25,751 bases of DNA from Gnetum montanum (Eukaryota; Streptophyta; Gnetopsida; Gnetales; Gnetaceae). This document shows positions 9,541-20,559 of the stretch, one piece after another. Location of the stretch: NCBI GenBank assembly GCA_015680685.1, contig MNCI01003613.1:918193-943943 (forward strand). Reading direction: 5' to 3'. The number at the start of each line of letters is the position of its first letter. Positions within the stretch are counted from its first letter, which is position 1. A model generated the notes under the pieces. It was given only the letters and a program-made list of their open reading frames with translations. It made no database searches and was not told where the DNA came from. The position numbers and the translations under genes were made by a program.

Positions 9541-10593
9541 TGATGTTTGAAAACATTAGTGGCCAAAAAACTTAGAGGTCAATGGGCATATAGTCTAACC
9601 ATGAATCTATGTGAGGGCCATGCTTGTAAATAGAGATGAGGTGCCCTAAATGGTCTGGTCAAGCAGACAAGGAATTATGTGGTGTTAGTACAATCATTTG
9701 TAAGAGGGGTTTGTGGAGCGTTACATGTGGACATCGAGATAACAAGCAAGACTGTAGCAGAGAGTATTAATCCAAAAATAGTGATGTTAATGTGAAAATG
9801 TCTGTTGAATAGTGGAGAAAATGCAAGAGTTATGCTTAATACTAGAGAAAAAATGCTTAGAAAATAAAAGAAATAGAGCTTGAGAACAAAGAAATGCACC
9901 ACCCCAAAATTGGGGAGCATGAATTTTACTTAAAAAAGAGGTGAGAATGGTATGTGGCATCAGGCAGGCACAATGGTAGCATAGTAATGTGATCATAGTC
10001 TCTAGGATGTTCAGGACATGGAGCTAGCAGTTCCAAAGAAGGTTGAACCTACTGGGTTGGCTATCACCACATTCTGCGGGTGCAATGGTAGACTACATTA
10101 TAGTAATTTCCAAGGTGTAAAGCTCAGATTATTAGAAGAAAGAGTGTTTGGGATGCTTAGAATGCTCAAATGCTCAATGCTCTTTTGGTTTTTCCCCCTC
10201 CCCTAAAGTGCTAGGCATCGTGGTATTTATAGGGATAGGTTTAGCATGAAACATAGATCGGGTGCCACATGGCATGAGCATAGATGGGATTATGTTGACA
10301 TGTCACGCTCTTATGAGCACAAAATGTTACATTCTGAAGGATAGGAATGGATACCTAGAGACTGTTGAACTGTGACCACACTACTTAGATTGCTTGTGCT
10401 AGAGTCCAAGAGACTGCAATGTACCTACAAATAGTGTAAAAATAATGCAACTTGGAGACTACACTTAGGGACTACATCTTCCCTGTCTTTTAAGTAGGGT
10501 CAAGCATAGGAAAAATTTTGGAAATCATTGGGGGATGCAAAAGAAGTGCAAACTACTGATCTTGGTTGCCAGAGGGATGTTAGAGTTGGAACA
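9541..10593 (-). repeat. 5' LTR of retroelement 1
   Basis: On the minus strand it begins TGTTCC at 10593 and ends near a CA at 9544-9541, about 1.05 kb in all. TATAAATA is at 10231-10224. The family match to the LTR at 21469-22416 includes CTTGACCCTACT in U3, the TATA box, a GGGGTGGTGCATTT block near 9903, and CATGGCCCTC near 9630. TATA to LTR start is 362 bp here and 336 bp in the other copy. Several short frames in this interval (9675-9920, 9787-9996, 10018-10206) are chance ORFs inside the LTR. Confidence 0.75.
10224..10231 (-). promoter_or_regulatory. TATA box of LTR 1
   Basis: TATAAATA on the minus strand, within CCCTATAAATACC. The same octamer and flanks occur in LTR 2 at 21805-21812. 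It is the expected core promoter for the element's genomic RNA. Confidence 0.75.
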
Positions 10594-10611
10594 AAGGCTG
10601 ATGTCAAGTTA

Positions 10612-12290
10612 TGAAGGCTTCTGGAGGCTTTATCCAAAAGGTCAAATATCATCTAGAAGGCATTAAAACCTTTTGGTTGTGAAGAATTGCTTGAAGATTA
10701 TGGCTTCCAAATGATAGAGGATCAATCAAAAGTAGGTTCTAGGTAAACTATGAGCTAGTGCATCTACCAGCCTCCCATAGTCCTAACCAAAAGTCATATA
10801 GATCTTTTAGATGGAAAAACTTGCTTGTAGTTTGATGCTACCAAAGGGAAGAGGACCATCTAGAATGCCAAAGATCATTCAAAATGCATTAAGAACTTCC
10901 AGTTGAAAATAATTGCTAGGAGATCATGGCTTCTAGATGGTAGAGGATCAACCAAAACTAAGGTCTAGGTAAATTGTGAGCCAGTGCAACTAGCACCATC
11001 GTGTAGTCCCAACTAGAAGGTACCAAATCCTTCTGCTAGGAAACAATTGCTTGTAATTTCATGTAATTAGAAGGAATACATTCATTTAGAAGGTTGAAGT
11101 TCATCCAAGAGGCATTAAAACTTTTTAGTTGCAGATAAGGTTTTGGAGATTATGGCTTTTGGATGGAAAAGGATCAACTAGAAGTAGGGTCTAGGTAAAC
11201 TATGAGCTAGTGCATCTAGCATCCTCCCATAGTCTCAATTGGAAGGCACATAGACCTTTCAAAAGAAAAAAATTGCTTGTAATTTGATGCTACCAAAAGT
11301 AAGAGGGTCATTCAAAAGGCCAAAGATCATTTGAAAGGCATTAATACCTTCTTATTACAAAGAATTACTAGGAGATTGTGGCCTTTGGATGGAAGAGGAT
11401 CAACTGGAAGCAAGGTCTAGGTAAACTATGAGCTAGTGTGACTAGCACCCTCCTATAGTCATAATCAAAAGGTACATAGACCTATTGAAAGGAAAAAATT
11501 GCTTGTAATTTTATGCTATTGGAAGGGTGAGGGTCATTTGGAAGATCAAAGATCATTTGAAAGGAATTAAGACCTTTTCTAAGGGAAGAATTTCTAGGTG
11601 ATTATGGATTCTAAATGGTAGAGGGTCAACCAGAAGTAAGGTCTAGGTAAACTACAAGTCAGTGCATCTAGCACCCTCCTATAGTCCCAATTGGAAGGCA
11701 CACAAACCTTCCAAAAGAAAAATAATGCTTGTAATTTGATGCTATTAGAATGAAGAGGGTTACTTGGAAGGCTAAAGATTATCTAGAAGGCATTAAGATC
11801 ATCCAAAAGGAAAAAATTACTTGGAGATCGTGGCTTCCAAATGGTAGGGGATCAACTGAAAGCAAGGTCTTGGTAAATTGCAAGCACATGCTACTAGCAA
11901 CCTCCCATAGTCCATACAGGAAGGCAATCAAACCTTTTAGTAGGGAAAAATTGCTTGGAGATTGTAGCTTCCAAAAAGGTAGAGGATCATCTAGTTGCAA
12001 ATTGTAGCTAAATTATGGGATGGTGCGACTTGCACCCACTAGTAGTCCCAACCGAGAGGTACATAGACCTTTTGGAAAGGAAAAATTGCTTATAATTTGA
12101 TGCTACCAGAAGGGAGATAGTCATCTAGAAAGCCAAAGATCATCTGAAAGGTATGAAGGCCTTCTAGTTGCAATGAATTACTTGGAGATTATGGCTTATG
12201 AAAGGTAGAGGATCATCTAGTTTGAAGTTCTAGCTAAATTGTGAGCATGTGCAACCAACACCCTTCTGAAGTCCCTACTAGAACTTTCAT
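10612..12290 (+). repeat. Tandem array A, 226-bp monomers
   Basis: The marker TAGGTAAACT (with variants) starts at 10741, 10967, 11193, 11419, 11645 and 11871, exactly 226 bp apart each time. It recurs at 12005 (134 bp) and 12231 (226 bp). Copies are clearly diverged in sequence but keep length. Each monomer contains two related halves beginning AATTGCTT, offset by 92 bp (for example 12084 and 12176). The 134-bp monomer is a 226-bp monomer that lost 92 bp between those halves, with the fusion at about 11945-11965. The 134+226 step at its end is the dimer that dominates array B. No convincing ORF is present. Many imperfect CCTTCTAGAAGG-type palindromes occur. Confidence 0.95.
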
Positions 12291-12299
12291 CCTAAGCTT

Positions 12300-12937
12300 C
12301 TAACAGTCATAGTTGGTATCATTGAACTCTTCTAATTTTTTCAATGTACTTATTAGTACTCACTATCTTAATGCACTCAACAAGATAAGATCCTAGATGA
12401 TTAAATCAACATAGCTCTGATAATAATTTGTTAATTTACACCTCAAGTAAGCAACAAAATAATAAGCACTTTATTGACATAGTAATGGGTAGTAGCAGTG
12501 TAATAATAGGTGGACATAGTGATAGTATGGTGTGCTCAACATTACTCACTAAATAAATTGAAGTATATTTTGAAAAATTCATATGGGAATTTTATATTAG
12601 CAATGTGAGGAATAGTGCTTGAAGAATATGATCTAGAATTCAAGTCATAGCATTCAATAAACGGTAAGTATATTGTAGGTTAGCTAGTTAATTTTCCATT
12701 TCCATCTTCTCACTCAATAGATCTTGAATTATTTGAGATAACAGTTTAAATTTTGAAATAAATGAATGAATAATAATATGATTTCATTATATTTTTAAAT
12801 GAAGAAGTTGGTATAGGCATTATGTTTTATAGTGTTGCATATAGTACCTTTACTTTAGAATCCTTATACCCCTTAGTATATTTATGATTTGAACCCTTAA
12901 TGTCTTTTGTTGGACTTATGTTTTGTGCTTTATGGCT
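12300..12937. other. AT-rich spacer between the inverted arrays
   Basis: No ORF, repeat of the flanking array, or transposon end is recognised. It lies between array A and the 189-bp repeat. Confidence 0.5.
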
Positions 12938-13500
12938 ATAGGAAAATGAGACTATGAGGTCATGTGTCTCTCATGTCTTCACACTGTTCACTTGCACTAC
13001 GAGAACATGTGTGTTGTAATGCATCACATGGCTTAAATATGAAACTACAAGAATAATGTGATTTGCATATTTCTAGAACTATTTACATCATAGTTTTAGA
13101 TATTATCTGCAAGGGCATTAATTCTCATAGGATGTTGGAACTGTGAGGTCATGGGGTTCACATGACATTGCACTATTCACTAGCACTGCTAGTACATGCA
13201 TGCTACAGTGCATCACATGGCTGAAATTTTGAAATGCGAGATGACTGTGAGTTGCATGTTTCCAGCACTATTTTCATCAAATTTTTAGATATTGACTAAT
13301 AGAAAATTCATGGTCATAGGATGTTAGCACTATTGATTTTGGATGGTCTATGACTAAACTAGAGTAGCATGTCACAAGCACTACTTTCAAATAATTTTCA
13401 ACTTCTAACTATGAGGTCATCCATGCTCTTAGTGCACTAAAACTATTTTCTCTAATAGGCTTATGACTACAGTGTAATACACATGTATCTTGTAGTTTAT
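12938..13500. repeat. 189-bp tandem repeat, about 2-3 copies
   Basis: Units start with ATAGGA at 12938, 13127 and 13316, exactly 189 bp apart. The first two align along their length: TGAGGTCATG, a CACT..TTCACT block, GCATCACATGGCT, and TTTTAGATATT near the end. The third is more diverged, and homology fades by about 13500. It is unrelated by eye to the 226-bp family. Confidence 0.8.
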
Positions 13501-13504
13501 CTTT

Positions 13505-14340
13505 TTTAGAATGTTTTACATATGTCACCCGCATGTGACTCGGAGTTCTTGGCAAAAGAAAATAAAGCATGTTTCCAAGAATGATGCATTTTTTCTATCT
13601 TATAATAGTGGTATATTTATTCCAAGTAGTTTTATTCTTAGAATAATGAATATTGCATATCTATTTTTGATTCCTAAGTTTTCCCCTTAAGAATATTTCT
13701 ATCAGTCTTTCTTCTAGTCATTGCTAGACTATAACTTTGTGACCTACTTTCTTTTGCGTTTCCACACTAGTAATGGAAGTGCATTTGATCACATTGGGAA
13801 AAATTGCTTATTTTTATTTTGTAACAATTCATGGGTCCTCTATGACCACACTTTTTAAAGCCATATGGTTTTGAAGTCAAGATTTTAAGGAGGATAGAAA
13901 TACACTCCTTGTATATAAAGATCGAATACATAATCGAAGGAGATGTATAGATAGGAATTGAACTTGCAAATGGGTGTGTGTAAAGAATCAAATTGCAAAT
14001 TGTATTTGCAACATTGAATGATGCTAGTCATGAACCTTAACCAACAAGTCATAATTTGATATTAATCACTCTTAGCATTAGAAGTAATACTTCCAATTTC
14101 TTGAAATATCAATGCAAAAAATAAGAAAGGCATGTAAACTATTAGTTAGAGAAGCTAAAATACCTTATTAATCAAATAAATTTAACAAGAAAATTTTCCA
14201 TCAGATCATGGTATTAATTTTAAAAAAGTGTCAAGAATAGATAATGTAAATACATAAATATTATCAAAAAGTAATGTCAAAGGGAACCATGATTGAATAC
14301 ATATACATGAACACAAATGTCTAGCTAGATCTTGGTGCAT
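13505..14340. other. AT-rich stretch, nothing recognised
   Basis: It contains a 74-codon minus frame (13991-13767) of AT-rich composition that I treat as chance. No domain, promoter or repeat family is visible. Confidence 0.5.
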
Positions 14341-14344
14341 TTTA

Positions 14345-14620
14345 ATTATAATGATGCATCTCACAGTTTTAAGTTGCTAGTCACAGTTTGATCTATGTCT
14401 TGCGAGGACCTATGAGTAGCACTATCTTGCATTCCAAAAAGTGTGAGCTACTGAGAGTAGCAATTGCATGTAATTTTAGCTAAAATATAGTCTAACCATC
14501 TAGAAGGCCAAAAATGCTTGAAATTTATCCCAACTAGAAGGCATGAGATCTTCTAGAAGACTTTAGTACATGAATTGCGATATGCTATGAGTAGGATTAC
14601 CTTGCAGTATTTATGGCATA
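14345..14620. repeat. Degenerate remnant of the 226-bp family
   Basis: Scattered pieces match the array: TAGTCACAGTTTGATCTA, TTGCATGTAATTTTAGCTAA, CCATCTAGAAGGCCAAAAAT and CCCAACTAGAAGGCATGAGA. Unit length is no longer kept and the orientation is mixed. I read it as an eroded outlier of the array. Confidence 0.5.
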
Positions 14621-14654
14621 TTAAAAAAAAACTTACATATAACAACAAAAACTA

Positions 14655-15205
14655 AAAATTAACACCTGAGGTAGAATAACCTCTTGGGATACCAACACTT
14701 CTATTGTAACCTTAGTATTTAATTTTGAAAGTTATAAATAGTGATTAGATGATAGTTTACTATGATGAGTTGGACACCTTAGTATAACATGAGGAATCAT
14801 AAAAGTTTTAATGTTTGATAAATTGAAGTAACTATCTAATGGGTGCAACTTTAGCCTAAGGTTACCTATCATTTATTACAACAAGCTCAAGAGATATGGT
14901 TATTTGCTAGAAGTGTACCAACTCTTTGTTGCACATATTTCATATAGGTACAATAGGTTAGATAAGAACTAGAAATTATTGTAGTTACTAATATAAAAAA
15001 ATACCAAAAAAGTATAAAATCTAAGATAAATGTTACAACCCAAGGCATAGGAATCTCTTACGATACCATAACTTGTGTTGTAAGCTTAGTATTTAATTTG
15101 AAAAGTTATGAATAGTCATTAAATGAAGGTTAAGTATGATAAGTAGGAAATGTAAGGACAATAGGAATCATTAAGCTTTCATGTTTATTGTTACATGAAG
15201 TATGT
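14655..15205. repeat. Duplicated ~175-bp block, 374 bp apart
   Basis: Blocks at about 14655-14830 and 15028-15205 align. Both have ACC-rich starts, GGGATACCA or CGATACCATA, then CTTAGTATTTAATTT (14711 and 15085), GTTAT-AATAGT, GGAATCAT-A and TGAAGTA. They are direct repeats with clear divergence. No coding content is seen. Confidence 0.65.
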
Positions 15206-15299
15206 GATTTTCATTTATGATTTAATGTTAGATGTTAATTTAAGCATTGTGTTACATTGGGATTGAACTATAGCATTACTTTAGGGTTTAGGGTTTTGG

Positions 15300-15392
15300 C
15301 AAAAGATGAAAACTTCTTGTAATTTTGGCCTACCAAAAGGCATGAAATATTTTTGAAGTAAGGTTTAGGTAAAGTGTGAGATGTTGCGAGTA
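15300..15392 (+). repeat. Array fragment in array A orientation (inversion point)
   Basis: TTCTTGTAATTTTGGCC and AAGGTTTAGGTAAAGTGTGAG match the + orientation of array A. From about 15393 the sequence switches to the opposite orientation (AAGCAATTATTCCCTACC). The orientation of the family therefore changes here within a few bases. Confidence 0.7.
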
Positions 15393-18300
15393 GGTTTGAA
15401 ACTCTAAGCAATTATTCCCTACCAAAAGGTTTGAATGTCTTTTGGATGATCCTTTACTTTCTAATATCCTTAAATTCCAATCAGTTATTCCCTACTAGAA
15501 GGTCTGAGTACCTCTTAGTTGGGACTATGGGAGAGTGCTACTATGCACTTCCTTTACCTAGAACTTGTTGCTAAGAAACCCTCTTTCTTCTTATAGCCTC
15601 AAATTCTAAGCACTTATTCCCTACAAGAAGGTTTGAGTACCTCCAGTTAGGACTATGGAAGGGTGCTAGTTGCATGTCCTCATAGTTTAGCTAGAATGTG
15701 TAGCCAGATGATGCTCTACCTTCTAGAAGCCATAATTGCCAAGCAATTATTTTCAACTAAAAGGTCTTAATGATTTTTGGATGATCTTCAACCTTTTAGT
15801 AGCATCAAATTATACGCAATTATTCCCTTTTGGTAGGTATGGGTGCCTTTTGGTTGGAATTTTGAAAGGGTGCTAGTCACACACCCTCATAGTTTAGCTA
15901 GTATTTACATCTAAATGGACCTCTACCTTCCAAAAGCCAAGATCTTGGAGTAATTGTACCCTTACAGAAGGTTTAAGTGCTTTTTGGCAGGGACTATGAA
16001 AGGGTACTAGTTGCACTCCCTCACAACCTAGCTAGATTTACATCTAGATGCCCCTCTATCTTTTGGTAGCTAGGATCTTGGAGAAATTGTACCCTTTCAT
16101 AAGGTTTGAGTACTTTTAGTAGGGATTGCATCAGGGGGTGTTTGCTAGTTGCACTACTTCACAAATCAGTTAGTATTTGCAACTAAATGACCCTATGCCT
16201 TTCCAAAGCCATAATCTCCAAGAAATTATTTAGATCCAGAATGTCTTAGTGCCTTTCAGATGATCTTCAGCATTTTGGAGGACCCTCTTCCATTTGGTAG
16301 CATCAAATTGCCAGCAATTGTTCCCTATCAAAAGGTTTGGGTACCTTTTGGTTGGGACTATAAGAGGGTGCTAGTCACATCACTTTATAGTTTATCTAAA
16401 GTATGTAATTGGATGACCCTCTACCTTTTAGTAGATAGGATCTTGGAGAAATTGTACCCTTCCAAAAGGTCTGAATGCCTTTCGATAGGGACTACAAGAG
16501 GGTGATAGTCACACTACCTTACAGTTTAGCTAGAATTTTCACCTAGATGACCTTTTGCCTTCTGGAAGCCATAATATCCAAGAAATTATTCATAAATGGA
16601 AGGTCTTAATACCTTCTGGATGACCTTTAGCCTTCTAGATGACCAACTTCCTTTTAGTAGCATCAAATTATAAGCAATTATTTCCTTCTAGAAGATTTAG
16701 GTGGCTTACGATTGGGATTGTGGGGGGTGATAGTTGCACTTCCTTGAAACTTAGCTAGATTTGCACCTAGATGGTCCTATACCATCTAGAAGCTAGGATG
16801 TTTAAGAAATTATACCCAACCAAAAGGTTTGAGTACCTATTGGTAGGGACTATAGGAGAGTGCTAGTCACACTACCTTAGAGATTAACTAGAATTTATAA
16901 CTAGATGACCCTCTACCTTTTGGAAGCCATAATCTCTAAGAAATTATTTGCATTTGGAAGGTCCTAATGCCTTCTAAATAATCTTTAGCCTTCCATTTGA
17001 TCCCCTTCCTTCTAGTTATAGAAAATTACAAGGAATTGTTCTCTTCAAAAATTTTTAGGTGCCTTCTAGTTAAGTTTGTGGGATGGTTCTAGGTGTGCTA
17101 CCTCACAGTTTAGCTAGAATATACAACTAAATGATCCTATGCCTTTTAGAAGCTAGGATCTTGGAGCAATTGTACTCATTTAGAAGGTCTGACTGCCTAC
17201 TAGTAGGGATTGTGGGAGGGTGTTAGTCACACTACCTCATAGATCAACTAAAATTTATAATTGAATGATTCTCTACCTTCTAAAAGCCACAATCTCTAAG
17301 AAATTATTCACAACTAGAAGGTCTTGATGCCTTCCAGTTGATCTTTAGTTTTTTAGATGATCTTGTTTCTTTTGATAATGTCAAATTATAAGTAACTGTC
17401 CCTTTCTAGAGAGTCCAGGTGCCTTCTAGTTAGGATTGCGAGAGCGTGCTAGTTGCAGTCCCTCGCAACTTAGCTAGATTTACATCTAGATGGTCCCTTG
17501 CCTATAAATATCTAGGATCTTAAAGTAAATGAACCCTACTGGAAGGTCTAAGTTATTTCTAGTAGGGATTATAAGAAGATGCTAGTTGCACTACCTCATA
17601 GATTAGCTAGAATTTGCAACTAGATGATCCTTTGCCTTCTAGAAGCCATACTCTACAAGCAATTATTCATAATTGGAAGGTCTTAGTGCCTTCTAGATGA
17701 TCTTTAGCCTTCTGCATGAGCCTATTCTTTTTGATAACATTAAACTACAAGCAATTGTTCCCTTCTGAAAGGTCTAGGTTCCTTCTGATAGGGACTATAG
17801 GAGGGTGCTAGTTGCACGTCCTTGTAGTTTAGCTAAAATGTGCAACCAAATGACTCTATCTTTCAAAAGCTAGGATCTTGGAGAAATTGTACCCTTTCAA
17901 AAGGTCTAAATGCCTTTTGGTAGGGACTACTGAAGGGTGTTAGTTGAACTGCCTTATAGATCAACTAGAATTTGCAATTGGATGATCCTTTGCCTTTCAA
18001 AAGTCATAATCTCCAAGAAATTATTTGCAACTAAAAGGTCTTAGTTTCTTTTGGATGATCTTCAACCTTCCAAATGATCATATTTCTTCTTGTAGCATCA
18101 AATTACAAGCAATTGTTTACTTTTGAAAGGTTTGAGTGTCTTCCAATAAGGATTATGGTAGGGTGTAGTAGTTTAGCTAGAATGTACAATTGGATGACCC
18201 TATACCTTTTAGAAGTTAGGATGTTGTAGCAATTATATCCTTCTATAAGGTTTGAGTACCTTTTGTTAAGGACTATGGGAGGGTGCTAGTCGCACTACCT

Positions 18301-18540
18301 CATAGTTCAACTAGAATTTGTAGCTAAATGGCCCTCTACCTTCTGGAAGCCACAATCTCCAAGAAATTATTTGAAACTAGAAGGTCTTAATGCCTTCTAG
18401 ATGATCTTTAACCTTTTATATGATCTTATTCCTTTGAATTACATCAAATTATAAGGAACTTTTCCCTATCAAAAGATATAGGTATCTTCTAGTTGAGACT
18501 ATGGGAGGGTGCTAGGTGTAATGCCTCGTGGTTTTCAGTA
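15393..18540 (-). repeat. Tandem array B, inverted, 360-bp higher-order repeat
   Basis: Same family as array A but reverse-complemented. The marker (T)TTAGCTAGA and variants lie at 15558, 15691, 15898, 16032, 16170, 16396, 16530, 16755, 16888, 17114, 17248, 17474, 17607, 17833, 17965, 18177, 18311 and 18538. From 16170 the spacings alternate near 226 and 134, so the real unit is a ~360-bp dimer repeated about six and a half times. One unit is shortened (212). The 134-bp monomer carries the same 92-bp loss as the single short monomer in array A. Short frames such as 16260-16505 are not conserved between monomers and are not genes. Confidence 0.95.
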
Positions 18541-18794
18541 GATGTGAGCATATGATGGTCATACTCTGACATCATTAGCATGAGTATGCATTCATGTCAA
18601 CATGAAATAAACCCATGAACATGATGATACATTATGCATAGATGTATATATATGAGATTCACATCATACATACCCATGCCCTCACCAACCACATCATAGG
18701 CTTTGTAATTGCCTAATGGGAACAATAATAAACTTGTCCATTTGATGAATACATGCTACGATTGGCTCAAAAAAATGTTGGATGTGTTTACATG
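18540..18794. other. Spacer rich in ATG/CAT steps
   Basis: It contains many CATGA and TGATGAT words and a TATATATA run near 18645. No gene or transposon end is recognised. Confidence 0.45.
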
Positions 18795-18937
18795 GTGCAT
18801 TAATCATGATGTTCATGCATCGTTAATCACCATGCATGCCCATGTATAGTAGTATGCATGATATAGTGCATTAATCATCATGTTCATGCAACATTAATCC
18901 CCATGCATGTCCATGTATACTAGTATGCATCATGTAT
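18795..18937. repeat. 71-bp tandem duplication
   Basis: GTGCATTAATCATGATGTTC at 18795 is repeated with few changes from 18866. Both copies continue through GTTAATC or ATTAATC, CCATGCATG and TAGTATGCAT. Two copies only. They are rich in ATGCAT palindromes. Confidence 0.9.
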
Positions 18938-19375
18938 ATATCATTATTAATTTTAAAGGCTTGGCTTGTTAAAAATTTATAAATATATCATCACACCAAT
19001 AGTTTTAAAGTAAAAAAAAAAAAACTTAAATTGTAACAATGTTGTCCTCACATGTTATTTGACACCCCAAGAGTCCCTCAAACATGTTCAAATTTGGGAT
19101 GAAACTTAAGAGGAATATGCCTTAGCAATCAATAATCTTGAAACAGATGCTAACAAATAACCCATTAGTGTTAACATGAAACCTAAGTAGTGTTTGTGAA
19201 ATTCAAATGCATAAAACTAATAAAAGCTAGATAGCACTCCCTTGCTCTATTCACATGGATACCATGGGGACTATTAGCTGAACCCTCTAGATTCATCATC
19301 ACGTGCTAGTAGTTGGTGTCACGGTATTCTATGGAACATTGCATATTCCATAGTACATCCTATGATACACCTAGT
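18938..19375. other. AT-rich stretch beside the chromovirus remnant
   Basis: It contains an A13 run at 19012-19024. On the minus strand it lies just downstream of the pol remnant, where a 3' LTR would be expected, but I could not define LTR ends. Confidence 0.4.
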
Positions 19376-19379
19376 TTAA

Positions 19380-20300
19380 ATCCTAACATAGAGTTGAACT
19401 ATGTAACCCTCCTAGGCAAGGTTCTACCAAGTGGGGTAATGAGAAAAGCCATAGCCTCCTCTTACTAATACATGAGATTGCCATCGTAGTATAGTTTTGA
19501 AGCCATAAGGAGTGGAAGACTCCTTACACCCTCATGGCCCTTGAATCATGGGGGAGGTAGTAGGACATCACCAACCCTACTGCCATTCTCATAATCCTTA
19601 CTTGCTTAAAATGAGCAACAACCTTGGAGCATAGCTTAGGTAACCCACAAGGCTACTATGCCAAAACCAAAGGAGGATTTCATTAATTCTGGGGAAGTAA
19701 CTCATGCTCCTTAGAGTTTGATTCAAAGGACCTTAGATTCTCAAAGGTCCAACTGCTAGGATTTGTAACCTTAAAGCTTATTATTGAAATTGATTATCTT
19801 CTTGAACATCCATGCTCATCATAGTAGCCAAAATCCAAATCAAGAACTCATCGGTTGAGGGGTATTGATCCTACAAGGAGGGAGAGACCATATGTGGAGT
19901 AATGGGTTGCCTCACCATTACCAATTCCATAGGAGAAAACCCTATAGATGAAGACTTTTGGATATTATAGCTTAGTTGAGTAACTTTCAATAAAACATGC
20001 TAGTTCTTTTGATCATTGCAAACATAATGTTAGAGGTGCTCCTCAAGTACATGATTCATACACTTTATTTTTACGTTTGTTTGTAGATGAAGACTAGTAG
20101 ATAATTTAAGAATGGTTTCCATCATGCCAAAAAAGGCCTACTTGAAGGCAGTTATAAATCTGGAGTTATGATCTAATAGTATATTCATTGGTAGCCTAAA
20201 ATATCTAACAATCCTATCAAAGTAATATGATGCCATGTCCTTAGCTGAACATTTGGATAGATAGGTGAAACACCATAAAATTTCAGGACCCTAATGACTT
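19380..20300 (-). pseudogene. Chromovirus-type integrase + chromodomain-like remnant
   Basis: No long ORF marks this region, but the minus strand reads as Ty3/gypsy integrase core at 20239-19888. It holds FDRIVRYFRLP, then LLDHNSRF (second catalytic Asp kept), then QTNVKIKCMN, where the catalytic Glu of the usual QTxxxxE motif is Lys (codon 20065-20063). HYVCNDQKN and LSYNIQKSS, then FSPMELVMVRQPITPH, follow. That last pattern fits plant chromovirus integrases. After poorly readable sequence, about 19492-19390 reads LRWQSHVLVRGG...HYPTW, like the VLVRW...ATWE chromodomain-like end of pol. At least three stops interrupt the core. RT and RNase H would lie above 20300 but are absent. It is a dead fragment. 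Confidence 0.75.
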
Positions 20301-20559
20301 AGTAGAGTCTTGAAATTTGGGCAAGGACTTCCACAAGTGTAGTGTCACGATGGGTCATCAAGACAATTTAGGAATTGAGTGTAGATTGTATAGTTCGGCA
20401 AGTTTTCTATCTCTAGGGCTGACAGGCCTACTAGACTCTACAGCCTTCCCAAGTAGATAATTGACCCGGCTGATAGTTTATTCAGAGACCATGCTAGGAG
20501 TTGTAGAAAGTGTTCAGGATGAGCTAAATAGTTTGACAAGTTTTCTACTGGAGAAATTT
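20300..20559. other. Unassigned sequence between remnant and palindromes
   Basis: It may include the degraded start of the integrase core (20300-20400). Beyond that I recognise nothing. Confidence 0.4.

Larger units (their letters stand above)
5425..10593 (-). mobile_element. Ty3/gypsy (Tat-like) LTR retrotransposon 1, 5' part
   Basis: On the minus strand the order is LTR (10593 to about 9541), primer-binding-site region (9533-9515), gag (9066 to about 6790) and protease with its linker (about 6200-5425). After the linker, which ends near NAHWIRKNLCD, I find no reverse transcriptase, RNase H or integrase, nor a 3' LTR. The copy is truncated or a short non-autonomous form. It is a diverged relative of the + strand element starting at 21469. 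It abuts the 226-bp array at its 5' end, which suggests it either inserted into that array or carries it. Confidence 0.85.

Noticed and set aside
11750-12007. Overlapping frames inside array A and the frame at 16260-16505 in array B
   Set aside because: They occur in single monomers only and are broken in the others, so they are not conserved coding units.
10612-18540. CRISPR array
   Set aside because: Monomers are 134-226 bp with diffuse divergence over the whole unit. There is no short conserved repeat with unique spacers and no cas gene, and the context is eukaryotic.
10612-18540. Arrays as part of one giant LTR
   Set aside because: TG starts at 10593 and 21469 give LTRs of similar length (~1.05 and 0.95 kb) that exclude the arrays. 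Array B is also separated from LTR 2 by about 3 kb. It is not excluded outright, but not adopted.
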